From Roseovarius mucosus DSM 17069 (GTDB taxonomy: Bacteria; Pseudomonadota; Alphaproteobacteria; Rhodobacterales; Rhodobacteraceae), in contig NZ_KN293975.1 of the NCBI RefSeq assembly GCF_000768555.3, forward strand, positions 558,001 through 622,000: DNA of 64,000 bases. The letters are read 5' to 3'. The notes below the pieces were generated by a model. That model was not told the DNA's origin. It worked only from the letters and a program-made list of their open reading frames with translations, and ran no database searches. The translations under genes were made by a program, and so were the position numbers. Shown in pieces: positions 34,729 to 44,812 of this stretch; the stretch's first letter is position 1, and the number at the start of each line of letters is the position of its first letter.

Positions 34729-36546
34729 ATGACAGCCCCGCAGATGATGATTCTCGGCGTGCTTGCGCTGACCATGGGTCTGTTTTTGTGGGGGCGGCTG
34801 CGCCATGACGTGGTGGCGTTGGCCGCGCTCATGGCCTGCGTCGTGACAGGGCTGGTACCCGCCGCCGAAGCCTTTGCCGGGTTTGGCCATCCGGCAGTGA
34901 TCACCGTGGCTTGCGTGCTGGTGCTGAGCCAAGGTTTGCAAAATACCGGCGCGGTCGATGCGCTGGCGCGGGCGGTGCTGCCGCGTGAGGCGGGGCGCTT
35001 TGTCAGCATGGCGGCGCTCTTGAGTCTTGGGGCGATGTTGTCGGGGTTCATGAACAATGTTGGGGCGATGGCGCTCTTGATGCCGGTGGCGGTGCAACTG
35101 GCCCATCGGCTTGAGATGCCGCCGGGGCAGGTTTTGATGCCTTTGGCCTTTGGCACCATTCTGGGGGGCATGACGACGCTGGTCGGCACGCCGCCCAATC
35201 TGATTGTCTCGGGCTTTCGCGACGAGGCTGGGCGCGGCGCCTTTGCGATGTTCGATTTTGCGCCGATTGGCGTGACGGTGGCGCTGCTGGGCGTGGTGGC
35301 CATTGCCGTGATCGGCTGGCGGTTGGTGCCCAGGCGCAAGGCGGCGGGCGCGTCGGAATTTGATGCAGGGGCCTATATGACCGAGGTGCGGGTGGGCGAG
35401 GGCAGCAAGGCCATCGGCCTAACGCTGCGCGCCTTCGAGCGGGAGGTTGAAAGCTCTGATGCGCAGGTGGTGGCGCTGGTGCGCAATGAGGTGCGCCTCT
35501 TGGCCCCGCATGGCGGGCGGCGCATTCGCGCAGGTGATGTGCTGGTGCTGGAGGCGGATGTCGAGGCGGTGGCCGAAACGCTGTCGGTGTTCGATTTGAC
35601 GCTGGAGGAGGCTGTCAAACGCGCCAAGGATGCAGCACCGGAGGAGGAAGAGGCGGAGGACGGCGAGGAGGCCAAGTCGAGAGAAGAGCGCGATACGGTG
35701 CTGCGCGAGGTGGCGGTGCTGCCTGCATCGTCGATTGTCGGCTTGTCGGCCAGCGACCTGCACCTGCGCACGCGCTATGGTCTGAACCTCTTGGCGGTGG
35801 CAAGGGCCGGGCAGGCCCCGCGGGCGCGATTGCGCTCGGTCAAGCTGCGCTCGGGTGATCTGCTCTTGATGCAAGGACCGGCGGAGTCGCTGTCGGATTT
35901 CATGCATGACACGGGCTGTGTGCCGCTGGGCGCGCGCGATTTGCGCCTGCCAAGCCGTCGGATGGCGATCACGGCGGCGGCGATCATGGGCATGGCGATC
36001 CTGTTGGTCACGTTTGGGGTGCTGCCAGCGGCGGCGAGCTTTGCTTTGGCGGTGCTGGCCTCGATGTTGTTTCGCACGGTGCCTCCGCGAGAGGTCTACA
36101 CGGCGATTGACTGGCCGGTGATCGTTCTTTTGGCCGCGCTCATTCCCGTGGCTGGGGCGATGCAGGCCACGGGTGCAGCCGGGGTTCTGGCGGAGTTTCT
36201 GGTGGCAGAGGTGGCGCGAGGGCAGGCGGTGGCGGCGCTGGCGGTGATCCTGATCACCACGATGTTTCTGTCGGATGTGATGAACAACGCCGCGACTGCC
36301 GCCGTGATGTGCCCCATCGCGCTGAGCATTGCGGGCACGCTGGGCGTCAGCCCGGACAGTTTTCTGATGGCGGTGGCCATTGGCGCGTCTTGTGCGTTTC
36401 TCACACCCATCGGGCATCAGAACAACACGCTTATTCTCGGGCCGGGCGGGTTTCGCTTTGGCGATTACTGGCGGCTCGGATTGCCGCTGGAAGTGCTGGT
36501 GGTGGCGGTCAGCCTGCCGCTCTTGCTGATCGTCTGGCCGCTCTGA
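34729..36546 (+). CDS. SLC13/DASS-type anion transporter with two RCK_C (TrkA-C) domains
   Basis: A 605-aa inner-membrane protein. The N-terminal membrane half has FMNNVGAMALLMPVAVQLA and GGMTTLVGTPPNLIVSGF, and the C-terminal half has the mirrored FLSDVMNNAATAAVMCPIA and TPIGHQNNTLILGPGGF, the paired Na+/substrate-binding hairpins of the DASS/ArsB-NhaD superfamily. Between them are two RCK_C regulatory domains (about 215-300 and 335-410), separated by an acidic stretch (PEEEEAEDGEEAKSREE). Substrates in this class are sulfate, dicarboxylates or similar anions; this one cannot be fixed. ATG 34729 has CTGGAGG upstream. Confidence 0.88.
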   Translation: MTAPQMMILGVLALTMGLFLWGRLRHDVVALAALMACVVTGLVPAAEAFAGFGHPAVITVACVLVLSQGLQNTGAVDALARAVLPREAGRFVSMAALLSLGAMLSGFMNNVGAMALLMPVAVQLAHRLEMPPGQVLMPLAFGTILGGMTTLVGTPPNLIVSGFRDEAGRGAFAMFDFAPIGVTVALLGVVAIAVIGWRLVPRRKAAGASEFDAGAYMTEVRVGEGSKAIGLTLRAFEREVESSDAQVVALVRNEVRLLAPHGGRRIRAGDVLVLEADVEAVAETLSVFDLTLEEAVKRAKDAAPEEEEAEDGEEAKSREERDTVLREVAVLPASSIVGLSASDLHLRTRYGLNLLAVARAGQAPRARLRSVKLRSGDLLLMQGPAESLSDFMHDTGCVPLGARDLRLPSRRMAITAAAIMGMAILLVTFGVLPAAASFALAVLASMLFRTVPPREVYTAIDWPVIVLLAALIPVAGAMQATGAAGVLAEFLVAEVARGQAVAALAVILITTMFLSDVMNNAATAAVMCPIALSIAGTLGVSPDSFLMAVAIGASCAFLTPIGHQNNTLILGPGGFRFGDYWRLGLPLEVLVVAVSLPLLLIVWPL

Positions 36547-36588
36547 CGCCGCAGCGCCCTAGGGCGTGCGGCGTCGCGATAGAGGGTA

Positions 36589-37149
36589 TCAGGGGATGAT
36601 ACGGGTATATTTCATGCCTTCGAGCGAGACGCCCGCCAAGGCCCCGGCCTGACCGAAGATCACAGCGATAACCGGGCTGGAGGAGGTGGTCGTGTCGGCG
36701 CGAAGGTTCTCGCCCCGGTCATTGAACACATATTCGACATCGGCACCGGCCGCCCAACCGGAGGAGCGGCGGAATTTCTCAAGCGCATCGGGGGTCATGA
36801 AAAAGAGCACATGCGCGAATTGCTGCGCGCCGATCTGAAGGCCGACGCTGCCCTTGGTGGCGGAATAGTAATCGACCGTGACATTGTTGATGCGCAGCGC
36901 GCCGCGGCCAAAGCCGCCGCCGACGAGAAAGCCTGCCTCGGTCACGACCGGCATGATGAGCATGCCGTTGGATTTAGCCGCAAGATCGCGCGTGTTGGGA
37001 TAGCGGGAATACATCTGGTTCAGCGTGGCATCGACACGGGCGTCGATGGTGGCCGCGCCGGAACTGCCCACGCCATTGCCGCAGGCCGCAAGGAGCGGCG
37101 TGCCAGCCATAAGGCCGAGGGTAAAGGTGCGTCTGGTCAGAATGCTCAT
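36589..37149 (-). CDS. SYLF/YSC84-domain lipoprotein
   Basis: A 186-aa protein with a lipoprotein signal (TRRTFTLGLMAGTPLLAAC; the RR motif is Tat-like) and a YSC84/SYLF domain (RDLAAKSNGMLIMPVVTEAGFLVGGGFGRGALRIN ... DYYSATKGSVGLQIGAQQFAHVLFFMTPDALEKFR). SYLF domains bind phosphoinositides in eukaryotes; the bacterial proteins sit at the outer membrane with unknown role. A good sigma-70 promoter is at 37212-37240. Confidence 0.87.
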   Translation of the reverse strand: MSILTRRTFTLGLMAGTPLLAACGNGVGSSGAATIDARVDATLNQMYSRYPNTRDLAAKSNGMLIMPVVTEAGFLVGGGFGRGALRINNVTVDYYSATKGSVGLQIGAQQFAHVLFFMTPDALEKFRRSSGWAAGADVEYVFNDRGENLRADTTTSSSPVIAVIFGQAGALAGVSLEGMKYTRIIP

Positions 37150-37211
37150 GGGATTGCCTGTCTGTTGCCTCGTATGGGGCCGGTCTTTTGTCTCATACCG
37201 GTCTGACACTC

Positions 37212-37240
37212 AGTATAGGGGCAAGCAACGCTGGTGTCAC
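37212..37240 (-). promoter_or_regulatory. sigma-70-type promoter of the SYLF lipoprotein gene
   Basis: On the minus strand GTGACA (37240-37235) and TATACT (37217-37212), separated by 17 nt, each match the E. coli-type consensus at five of six bases. The start codon is 62 nt downstream of the -10. Confidence 0.6.
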
Positions 37241-37279
37241 CATGGATTGCGGTCATGCGCGGGATACTGCGCGCGAGCG

Positions 37280-38281
37280 CTACCCTCTGGAAAAGAGCCG
37301 CGCCACTTCGGGCGCGAAATAGGTCAGCACCCCGTCACAACCGGCGCGTTTAAAGCACATCAGGCTTTCCAGCATGGCGCGCTCGCCGTCAATCCAGCCG
37401 TTTTGCGCGGCGGCCATGATCATCGCGTATTCGCCCGAGACCTGATAGGCAAAGGTGGGTGCACCAAAGGTTTCCTTGGCCCGCCGGCAGATGTCGAGAT
37501 AAGGCATCCCCGGCTTGACCATCACCATATCGGCCCCCTCGCTGAGGTCACGCTCGATCAGGCGCAGGGCCTCGTCGGTGTTGGCGGGGTTCATCTGATA
37601 GGTTTTCTTGTCGCCCTTGAGCGCGTTTGCCGCGCCCACCGCATCGCGGAACGGGCCGTAGAAGGCAGAGGCGTATTTGGCGGCATAGGACATGATCATC
37701 ACATTGGGATAGCCGTTCGCCTCGAGCGCTGCGCGGATCGCGCCCACGCGCCCGTCCATCATGTCGGACGGGCCGATGATGTCGACGCCCGCCTCAGCCT
37801 GAGACAGCGCCTGTTTCACCAGAGCCTCGACCGTGGCGTCATTGACGATCTCGCCCTCCACGACAAAGCCGTCGTGGCCGGTGTCGGAATAGGGATCGAG
37901 TGCGACATCGGTCATCACGGTGATGCCGGGCACGGCGGCCTTGATCGCGCGGGTGGCGCGGTTGCTGAGGTTCTCTGGATTCCACGCCTCGGCGCAATCG
38001 GCGGTGCGGTTCTCGGACGAGGTATAGGGAAAGAGGCAAATGGCCGGGATGCCCAGATCGGCGGCCTCTTGGGCGGCGGCGACCACGCGGTCGATGGAGC
38101 GGCGCATGACACCGGGCATGGAGGGCACCGGTTCCTCGATCCCGTCGCCGTCGCGCACGAAAAGCGGCCAGATCAGATCGCCCGCTGTCAGCGTATTCTC
38201 GGCCACGAGGGCGCGGATGCTGGGGGTTGCGCGGGTGCGGCGCAGGCGGGTGGCGGGAAAGGCGGCTTGGGTCGGGCGCAT
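37280..38281 (-). CDS. hemB: delta-aminolevulinic acid dehydratase (porphobilinogen synthase)
   Basis: Condenses two 5-aminolevulinate molecules to porphobilinogen in tetrapyrrole synthesis. The 333-aa protein has both Schiff-base lysines (MIMSYAAKYASAFYGPFRDA; MVMVKPGMPYLD) and the metal-region variant FPYTSSENRTADCAEAWNPE, in which the zinc-type cysteine triad is lacking, as in the Mg/alkali-dependent enzymes of this class. ATG 38281 is chosen from the family start (PTQAAFPATRLRRTRATP). Confidence 0.96.
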   Translation of the reverse strand: MRPTQAAFPATRLRRTRATPSIRALVAENTLTAGDLIWPLFVRDGDGIEEPVPSMPGVMRRSIDRVVAAAQEAADLGIPAICLFPYTSSENRTADCAEAWNPENLSNRATRAIKAAVPGITVMTDVALDPYSDTGHDGFVVEGEIVNDATVEALVKQALSQAEAGVDIIGPSDMMDGRVGAIRAALEANGYPNVMIMSYAAKYASAFYGPFRDAVGAANALKGDKKTYQMNPANTDEALRLIERDLSEGADMVMVKPGMPYLDICRRAKETFGAPTFAYQVSGEYAMIMAAAQNGWIDGERAMLESLMCFKRAGCDGVLTYFAPEVARLFSRG

Positions 38282-38403
38282 GGGCGGTCTTTCTGGCTGG
38301 ATCAACCCTGACTGAGTGGCATGGAAATTCGCGCATCTCAAGGGTAGGAATTGCCGCGCACCGGCGCTAAGAGAGGCGACGATGCGGCAAGAGGGGCGCG
38401 GAT

Positions 38404-38931
38404 TTGGACTTGTACGACACGGTTTTCGAGTTGATCGACATGCGGTCATTCAGCAACCTCTGGTTCTGGATCGCCTTGGCGGTCACATGGTCCTCGGCAA
38501 GTCATTGGGTGATGGGTGTGCCATGGGACATGGCCATTCGTGCCCGCAAGGGCCGCAGCGCGCAGGCGATGACGGATTTCGAGGATATGGTGCGGATCAA
38601 TATCAACCGCTTGCTCTATCTGGTACAGGAATCCGGGTTGTTGATGGCGGGGATCACGGCGTTCATTCTGACCACGCTCGTGTTGCTGGGTTTCGTTTAT
38701 CACAACGAATTCGCTCAGGCGTTGTTCTTGCTCGGATTTCCGCTTTTGCTGGTCGGGGGCTTGTCCGTGCGGATGGCGCAGCGCATCGCGGTGCAGGGGT
38801 GGACAGGGGCCGCGTTGATCAAGCGGTTGCAGACCCATCGCCTGATTATTCAGGTGATTGGCATGGTGTCGATTTTCGTGACCGCCATGTGGGGCATGTA
38901 TCAGAACATGAACGCCAATATTCTGGGATGA
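38404..38931 (+). CDS. membrane protein annotated in relatives as 'component of SufBCD complex'
   Basis: A 175-aa protein with four predicted membrane helices (SNLWFWIALAVTWSSASHWVMG; GLLMAGITAFILTTLVLLGFVY; ALFLLGFPLLLVGGLSV; LIIQVIGMVSIFVTAMWGMYQN). I recognise it as a Roseobacter-conserved protein that carries this SufBCD label in databases, but nothing in the sequence supports a link to Fe-S assembly and no suf genes are nearby. TTG 38404 has AGAGGGG upstream; ATG 38440 is an alternative. Confidence 0.7.
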   Translation: MDLYDTVFELIDMRSFSNLWFWIALAVTWSSASHWVMGVPWDMAIRARKGRSAQAMTDFEDMVRININRLLYLVQESGLLMAGITAFILTTLVLLGFVYHNEFAQALFLLGFPLLLVGGLSVRMAQRIAVQGWTGAALIKRLQTHRLIIQVIGMVSIFVTAMWGMYQNMNANILG

Positions 38932-38968
38932 CACGCGCCACTGACCGGGCGCAAGACGCAGGAAGATC

Positions 38969-41900
38969 ATGACCAAGGCGCAGCATATCACCGTGGGCGG
39001 CGCGCCCGAAGGCTTTGACGCCACGCTCATTCTGGCCGAAGTGGCCAAGACCGGCGCGCCGGTTCTGCATATCGCGCGGGATGACAAGCGGCTGGTGGCG
39101 ATGCAGGCGGCGTTGCGGTTCTTTGCGCCGGACATGCCGGTGATGACTTTTCCGGGGTGGGATTGCCTGCCCTATGATCGCGTGTCGCCCAATGCCGAAA
39201 TCAGCGCGACGCGGATGGCGACGCTGGCGGGGTTGGCGCATGGCGGTCCGTCGCAATTCGTCCTTCTGACCACGCTCAATGCCGCCACGCAGCGCGTGCC
39301 TGAGCGCGCAGTGCTGCGCGGTGCGGCCTTTGTCGCCGCGGTGGGCGAGCGGGTCGACGAAAAGGCGTTGCGCGAGTTTCTGGTGCGGATGGGGTTCACG
39401 CAGGCCCCCACGGTGACTGAGCCGGGGGACTATGCGCTGCGCGGCGGGATCATCGACATTTACCCGCCGGGCGAGGGGGGGCCGGTGCGGCTTGACCTCT
39501 TTGGTGATGTGCTGGACGGGGTGCGTCGGTTTGATCCGGGCACGCAGCGCACCACGGAAAAGCTGGACCGGGTGGAGTTGGCCCCGGTGTCTGAGGTCAT
39601 TCTGGACGAAGAGGCGATCCGCCGCTTTCGCCAGAATTACCGGATCGAATTTGGCGCGGCGGGCACCGATGATCCGCTCTACGAGGCGGTGAGTGCCGGG
39701 CGCAAACATGCTGGGGTCGAACATTGGTTGCCGTTCTTTCACGAGCGGCTGGAGGGTCTCTTTGATTATCTGCCCGGCGCCACCATCACGCTCGATGAGC
39801 AGGTGACGCCGCAGCGCTTGGCGCGTTGGGACAGTATCGCGGATCAATACGAGACCCGGCATCTGGCGCTGAGCCAGAAATCGCGGGGCGATACGGTCTA
39901 CAAGCCGGTGGCGCCCGGTCTGCTCTATTTCGACGATGCCGCGTGGACGGCGGCGGTGGCGAACCGGCGCGTGTTGCAATTCGCGGCGCTGCCGCAGGCG
40001 ACCGGGCCGGGGGTGATCGACGCGGGCGGGCGTATCGGGCGCAATTTCGCGCCGGAACGCCAGCAGGAAAACATAAATCTCTTCAGTGCGTTGAAGGATC
40101 ATATTCAGGCAAAGCTTGAGAAGTCCCCGGTGCTGGTGGCCTCCTATTCCACGGGCGCGCGCGAGCGGCTTGAGGGGCTGTTGGAAGATGAGGGGCTGAT
40201 CGGCGCGGTCGGGGTCAGCAGCGCCAAGGGCATCGGCAAGCATGGGCTGCATCTGGCGGTTTGGCCGCTCGAGAGCGGGTTTGAGGCGCCGGGGCTGACA
40301 GTGATTTCCGAACAGGATGTGCTGGGTGAGCGGTTGATCCGCGCGCCGCGACGGCGGCGGGCCGAGAATTTCCTGACCGAGGCGCAGAGCCTCAGCATCG
40401 GCGATCTGGTGGTGCATGTGGATCACGGCATCGGGCGGTATCTGGGACTGGAGGTGGTCACAGCCGCAGGCGCGGCGCATGAATGCCTCGTGCTGGAATA
40501 TGCCGAAAGCTCCAAGCTCTATCTGCCGGTTGAGAATATCGAGCTTTTGTCGAAATACGGGCACGAAGAGGGGCTGCTTGACCGGCTGGGCGGCGGCGCC
40601 TGGCAGGCCAAGAAGGCGCGGCTGAAAGAGCGTATCCGCGAGATGGCGGATCGTCTGATCCGGGTGGCGGCCGAGCGCGCGTTGCGCAGCGCGCCCGTCA
40701 TAGAGCCGGAACATCACGCCTGGGAGGCGTTTGCCGCGCGGTTCCCCTATCAGGAGACCGACGATCAGTTGCACGCGATCGAGGATGTGCTCAACGATCT
40801 GGGGTCCGGCGCGCCGATGGATCGGCTGATCTGTGGCGATGTCGGTTTTGGCAAGACCGAGGTGGCAATGCGCGCGGCCTTTGTCGCCGCGATGTCCGGG
40901 CTACAGGTGGCGGTGATTGCGCCGACGACGCTCTTGGCGCGGCAGCATTATCAGGAATTCGCGTCGCGGTTCCGCGGCTTTCCCGTCAATGTGCGGCCCC
41001 TGTCGCGCTTTGTTTCCACGGGCGAGGCGGCCAAGACCCGCGATGCCATGGCGCGCGGCGAGGCGGATATTGTCGTGGGCACCCATGCCCTCTTGGCCAA
41101 GGGCATACGGTTCAAGAACCTCGGTCTCTTGATCATCGACGAGGAACAGCGCTTTGGCGTGGCGCATAAGGAGCGGTTGAAACAATTGCGCTCTGATGTG
41201 CATGTGCTGACGCTGACCGCGACACCGATTCCGCGCACGCTGCAACTGTCGCTGTCGGGGGTGCGCGATCTGTCGATCATCAGCACGCCGCCCGTGGACC
41301 GTTTATCGATCCGCACCTATGTGAGCGAATTCGATAGTGTCACCGTACGCGAGGCGCTCTTGCGCGAGCATTATCGCGGCGGGCAGTCGTTCTATGTGGT
41401 GCCGCGCATCAGCGATCTGCCCGAGATCGAGGATTTCCTGAAAACACAGGTGCCGGAAGTGACCTATGTCATCGCCCATGGGCAGATGGCAGCGGGGGAC
41501 CTCGACGAGCGGATGAATGCGTTCTACGACGGCAAATACGACGTGCTGCTGGCGACGACGATCGTCGAGTCGGGCCTCGATATTCCCACGGCCAATACGA
41601 TGATCATTCACCGGGCCGATATGTTTGGCCTCAGCCAGCTTTATCAGATCCGGGGGCGGGTCGGGCGCTCGAAAACGCGCGCCTATGCCTACCTCACCAC
41701 CAAGCCGCGCGTGCCGCTGACGCCGGGGGCGGAAAAGCGGCTTCGGGTGCTGGGCAGTCTCGACACATTGGGGGCGGGGTTCACGCTGGCCTCACAGGAT
41801 CTCGATATTCGCGGGGCGGGCAATCTGCTGGGCGAGGAACAGTCCGGGCAGATGCGCGATGTGGGTTACGAGCTCTATCAATCCATGCTGGAAGAGGCGA

Positions 41901-42421
41901 TTGCCAAGATCAAATCGGGCCAGATGGAGGGGTTGTCGGAGGGCGACGAGCAGTGGGCGCCGCAGATCAATCTGGGCGTGCCGGTGCTGATCCCCGAGGA
42001 TTATGTGCCCGATCTCGATGTGCGTCTGGGGCTCTACCGCCGCCTGAGCGGGTTGGAGACCAAGGTGGAGCTGGAAGGCTTTGCCGCCGAGTTGATCGAC
42101 CGTTTTGGCAAGCTGCCGCGCGAAGTGAACATGCTGATGCTGGTGGTGCGGATCAAGGCGATGTGCAAACGCGCGGGCATTGCCAAGCTCGATGGCGGGC
42201 CGAAAGGGGCCACGATCCAGTTTCACAACGACAAATTCGCCTCGCCGCAGGGTTTGGTGGAGTTCATCAATGACGAGCGGGGATTGGCCAAGGTGCGCGA
42301 CAACAAGATCGTGGTGCGCCGCGACTGGAAAGGCGAGAGCGACCGGATCAAGGGGGCCTTTGGCATCGCCCGCGATCTGGCGGAGAAGGTCGTGGCCGAG
42401 GCCAAGCGCGCGAAGGGGTGA
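38969..42421 (+). CDS. mfd: transcription-repair coupling factor Mfd
   Basis: Removes RNA polymerase stalled at lesions and recruits UvrA. The full-length 1150-aa protein has a UvrB-like N-terminal module (PVMTFPGWDCLPYDRVSP...), the RNA-polymerase-interaction CarD-like domain (SIGDLVVHVDHGIGRYLGLE), and the RecG-like translocase with Walker A GDVGFGKTEVAMRAAF, DEEQRFGV, LTLTATPIPRTLQLSLSGVRDLSII and QIRGRVGRSKTRAYAYL. It ends with the C-terminal TRCF domain. It follows the small membrane protein by 37 nt. Confidence 0.97.
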   Translation: MTKAQHITVGGAPEGFDATLILAEVAKTGAPVLHIARDDKRLVAMQAALRFFAPDMPVMTFPGWDCLPYDRVSPNAEISATRMATLAGLAHGGPSQFVLLTTLNAATQRVPERAVLRGAAFVAAVGERVDEKALREFLVRMGFTQAPTVTEPGDYALRGGIIDIYPPGEGGPVRLDLFGDVLDGVRRFDPGTQRTTEKLDRVELAPVSEVILDEEAIRRFRQNYRIEFGAAGTDDPLYEAVSAGRKHAGVEHWLPFFHERLEGLFDYLPGATITLDEQVTPQRLARWDSIADQYETRHLALSQKSRGDTVYKPVAPGLLYFDDAAWTAAVANRRVLQFAALPQATGPGVIDAGGRIGRNFAPERQQENINLFSALKDHIQAKLEKSPVLVASYSTGARERLEGLLEDEGLIGAVGVSSAKGIGKHGLHLAVWPLESGFEAPGLTVISEQDVLGERLIRAPRRRRAENFLTEAQSLSIGDLVVHVDHGIGRYLGLEVVTAAGAAHECLVLEYAESSKLYLPVENIELLSKYGHEEGLLDRLGGGAWQAKKARLKERIREMADRLIRVAAERALRSAPVIEPEHHAWEAFAARFPYQETDDQLHAIEDVLNDLGSGAPMDRLICGDVGFGKTEVAMRAAFVAAMSGLQVAVIAPTTLLARQHYQEFASRFRGFPVNVRPLSRFVSTGEAAKTRDAMARGEADIVVGTHALLAKGIRFKNLGLLIIDEEQRFGVAHKERLKQLRSDVHVLTLTATPIPRTLQLSLSGVRDLSIISTPPVDRLSIRTYVSEFDSVTVREALLREHYRGGQSFYVVPRISDLPEIEDFLKTQVPEVTYVIAHGQMAAGDLDERMNAFYDGKYDVLLATTIVESGLDIPTANTMIIHRADMFGLSQLYQIRGRVGRSKTRAYAYLTTKPRVPLTPGAEKRLRVLGSLDTLGAGFTLASQDLDIRGAGNLLGEEQSGQMRDVGYELYQSMLEEAIAKIKSGQMEGLSEGDEQWAPQINLGVPVLIPEDYVPDLDVRLGLYRRLSGLETKVELEGFAAELIDRFGKLPREVNMLMLVVRIKAMCKRAGIAKLDGGPKGATIQFHNDKFASPQGLVEFINDERGLAKVRDNKIVVRRDWKGESDRIKGAFGIARDLAEKVVAEAKRAKG

Positions 42422-42430
42422 GGGCGGGGT

Positions 42431-42494
42431 GGGGGCGCTGCCCCCGTCCCGGATTTCATCCGGGACTCCCCCGAGGTATTTTGGGCCAGATGAA
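42431..42494 (+). repeat. GC hairpin + GAGGTATTTT..CCAGATGA intergenic element, copy 2
   Basis: GGGGGCGCTGCCCCC hairpin, a second hairpin with arms GTCCCGGAT/ATCCGGGAC, then CCCCCGAGGTATTTTGGG and CCAGATGAAG. It starts 10 nt after the mfd stop codon, in the 84-nt gap before the convergent aldolase gene. Same family as 30244 and 62655. Confidence 0.65.
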
Positions 42495-42505
42495 GCTGCG
42501 GGCGA

Positions 42506-43399
42506 TCAGCCCGCGATGGAGGCCCGGTAGATGTCGTCGATGGATTTCGCGATGGTGGCGTTGAAGTCGGCATCCGATTGCTGCGCCGAGAGACCTTCGG
42601 TCAGGGCGCGGCTGAAGCTGGCGATGACGCCGCGATTTTGGGCCAGACGCGCGTTGGCCTCATCCCGGCTATAGCCGCCCGAGAGCGCCACGACGCGCAG
42701 CACGCGGGGGTGGTTGACGAGGCTCTCGTAGAGGTTAGGGGATTCGGGCAGGGTGAGTTTGAGCATCACCTCTTGATCGGCCGGCAGCGCGTCAAGCTGC
42801 GCGAGGATGGCGGCGCGCAGGATCTCTTCTGCTTCGGCCTTGTCCTGGATCGAAATGGTCACTTCGGGCTCGATGATCGGCACAAGGCCATGACCGAGGA
42901 TCTGCTGTCCCACGTCGAATTGCTGGGCCACGACGGCCTCGATGCCCGCAGGGTTGGCGGCGTCGATCACCGAGCGCATCTTGGTGCCGAAAATCCCCGC
43001 CTTGACCGCGCGCTCCAAGAGCGGATCGAGATCGGGCATGGGTTTCATCAGCTTGACGCCATCGGTATCCGTGGCAAGGCCCTTGTCGACCTTGAGAAAG
43101 GGGACCACGCCGCGTTCTTGCCAGAGGAAGGCGGGCGAAGGTTTGCCGCCGATGTCGCGGTCCATGGTCATCTCGAACAGGATCGCGCCCAGAACCTTGT
43201 CGCCGGTGAATTCCGGTGCCTGCGCGATGCGCGCGCGCATGGCGTGCACCAGATCGAACATTTCCGCCTCGGAGCCATAGGCGCTTTCTTCAATCCCGTA
43301 GAGGCGCAGCGCCTTGGGGGTGGAGCCGCCCGACTGGTCGAGGGCGGCGATAAAGCCTTGGCCCGCGCGGAGTTTGTTGGCCTGTTCGGTCTTGCTCAT
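42506..43399 (-). CDS. class I fructose-bisphosphate aldolase
   Basis: Schiff-base aldolase of glycolysis and gluconeogenesis. The 297-aa protein shows IAALDQSGGSTPKALRLYGI, ILFEMTMDRDIGGKPSPAFLWQERGVVPFLKVDKGL with the catalytic Lys, and LVPIIEPEVTISIQDKAEAEEIL. This is the short bacterial class I type. ATG 43399 has CAGGGG upstream; ATG 43408 would add three residues. It lies downstream of pgk on the same strand, a glycolytic pair. Confidence 0.94.
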   Translation of the reverse strand: MSKTEQANKLRAGQGFIAALDQSGGSTPKALRLYGIEESAYGSEAEMFDLVHAMRARIAQAPEFTGDKVLGAILFEMTMDRDIGGKPSPAFLWQERGVVPFLKVDKGLATDTDGVKLMKPMPDLDPLLERAVKAGIFGTKMRSVIDAANPAGIEAVVAQQFDVGQQILGHGLVPIIEPEVTISIQDKAEAEEILRAAILAQLDALPADQEVMLKLTLPESPNLYESLVNHPRVLRVVALSGGYSRDEANARLAQNRGVIASFSRALTEGLSAQQSDADFNATIAKSIDDIYRASIAG

Positions 43400-43501
43400 A
43401 TGGAACACCCCTGAAGCATTAAATGGTCTCGCGCCCTCTTAGGCGAGGGGCGCGGGGCTTGCAATCGTGGTGGCGCTAACAGGCGGGCGCTGTGGTATGG
43501 C

Positions 43502-44686
43502 TCAGGCCTTGAGTGCTGCAACGCCGGGCAGATCCTTGCCTTCCATCCATTCCAGAAAGGCACCGCCTGCGGTCGAGATATAGGTGAAACCCTCTGCGGC
43601 ACCGGATTTGTTGAGCGCCGCCACGGTATCGCCGCCCCCTGCGACCGAGGTGAGCTTGCCCTCCCGGCTGAGGTGCGCGGCGTGAGAGGCGGCGGCGTTG
43701 GTGGCGGTGTCAAAAGGGGCAATTTCAAAGGCACCCAGCGGGCCGTTCCAGATCAGCGTCTTGGCGGCATCGAGCGTGGCGATGATGCGCGCCACGGCTT
43801 GCGGGCCTGCGTCAAGGATCATGGCATCGGGCGGGCAGGCATGGGCGCCCACCACTTCATGCGCGGCCCCGGCGGCAAAGTCGCGCGCCACGACCACATC
43901 GGCGGGAAGCAGGATCTTGCAGCCTGCGGCCCCCGCCTTGAGCATGATTTCGCGGGCGGTGGCGGTCATGTCATGTTCGCAGAGCGATTTGCCCACTTCG
44001 AGGCCCATGGCCGCGAGGAAGGTATTGGCCATGCCGCCGCCGATGATGAGGCTGTCCACCTTTGCCACGAGATTGCCCAGGAGGTCGAGCTTGGTCGAGA
44101 CCTTGGCCCCGCCGACAACGGCCACGACGGGGCGTTTCGGGGTGCCAAGCGCGGCCTCGAGCGCCTGCAATTCCGCCTGCATCAGGCGGCCCGCGCAAGA
44201 GGGCAGGTGATGCGCCAGCCCTTCGGTTGAGGCATGGGCGCGATGGGCGGCGGAAAAGGCATCGTTGCAATAGACATCGCCAAGCTGGGCCAGACGAGCG
44301 GCAAAGGCGGGATCGTTCGCCTCTTCGCCGGGGTGAAAGCGGATGTTCTCAAGGAGCAGCACGTCAGAGGCCAGGGCCTCGTCCGTCAGGTTCTCGGCCC
44401 CTTCCAGCGTTTCGATCAGCCGCACCTTGCGGCCCAAGGCGGCCTCGAGCGCCGGCACGGTCACGCGCAGGGACATGTCCAGCACGACCTTGCCCTTGGG
44501 ACGCCCAAAATGCGCCAGAAGGATGGGCCGCCCGCCCTTGGCCAGAATGTCGAGAACGGTGGGGGCGATCCGGTCGATCCGGGTTGCGTCGGTGACAAGG
44601 CCGTTTTCAACGGGGACGTTGATATCGACGCGCACCAGCACGCGCTTGCCGGTCAGATCCATGTCGTCAAGGGTTTTCCAGCTCAT
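43502..44686 (-). CDS. pgk: phosphoglycerate kinase
   Basis: Transfers phosphate between 1,3-bisphosphoglycerate and ADP. The 394-aa protein has the N-terminal signature [28 protein letters not shown], and the ATP-side blocks [43 protein letters not shown] and [13 protein letters not shown]. Length and motifs are normal. It is divergent from the cyclophilin pair and precedes the aldolase gene by about 100 nt. Confidence 0.97.
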   Translation of the reverse strand: MSWKTLDDMDLTGKRVLVRVDINVPVENGLVTDATRIDRIAPTVLDILAKGGRPILLAHFGRPKGKVVLDMSLRVTVPALEAALGRKVRLIETLEGAENLTDEALASDVLLLENIRFHPGEEANDPAFAARLAQLGDVYCNDAFSAAHRAHASTEGLAHHLPSCAGRLMQAELQALEAALGTPKRPVVAVVGGAKVSTKLDLLGNLVAKVDSLIIGGGMANTFLAAMGLEVGKSLCEHDMTATAREIMLKAGAAGCKILLPADVVVARDFAAGAAHEVVGAHACPPDAMILDAGPQAVARIIATLDAAKTLIWNGPLGAFEIAPFDTATNAAASHAAHLSREGKLTSVAGGGDTVAALNKSGAAEGFTYISTAGGAFLEWMEGKDLPGVAALKA

Positions 44687-44812
44687 GCCTCAGGCCTCCC
44701 GAAATCTGGTCGCGCCTCTATTGGCGCGGGTCTTTGCCAGCGTCAACCTCTGTGCTTGGCAATCGCGCGGGAACCGCCTAGGTATCTGGGCATATTTATC
44801 AAGGAGAGCCCC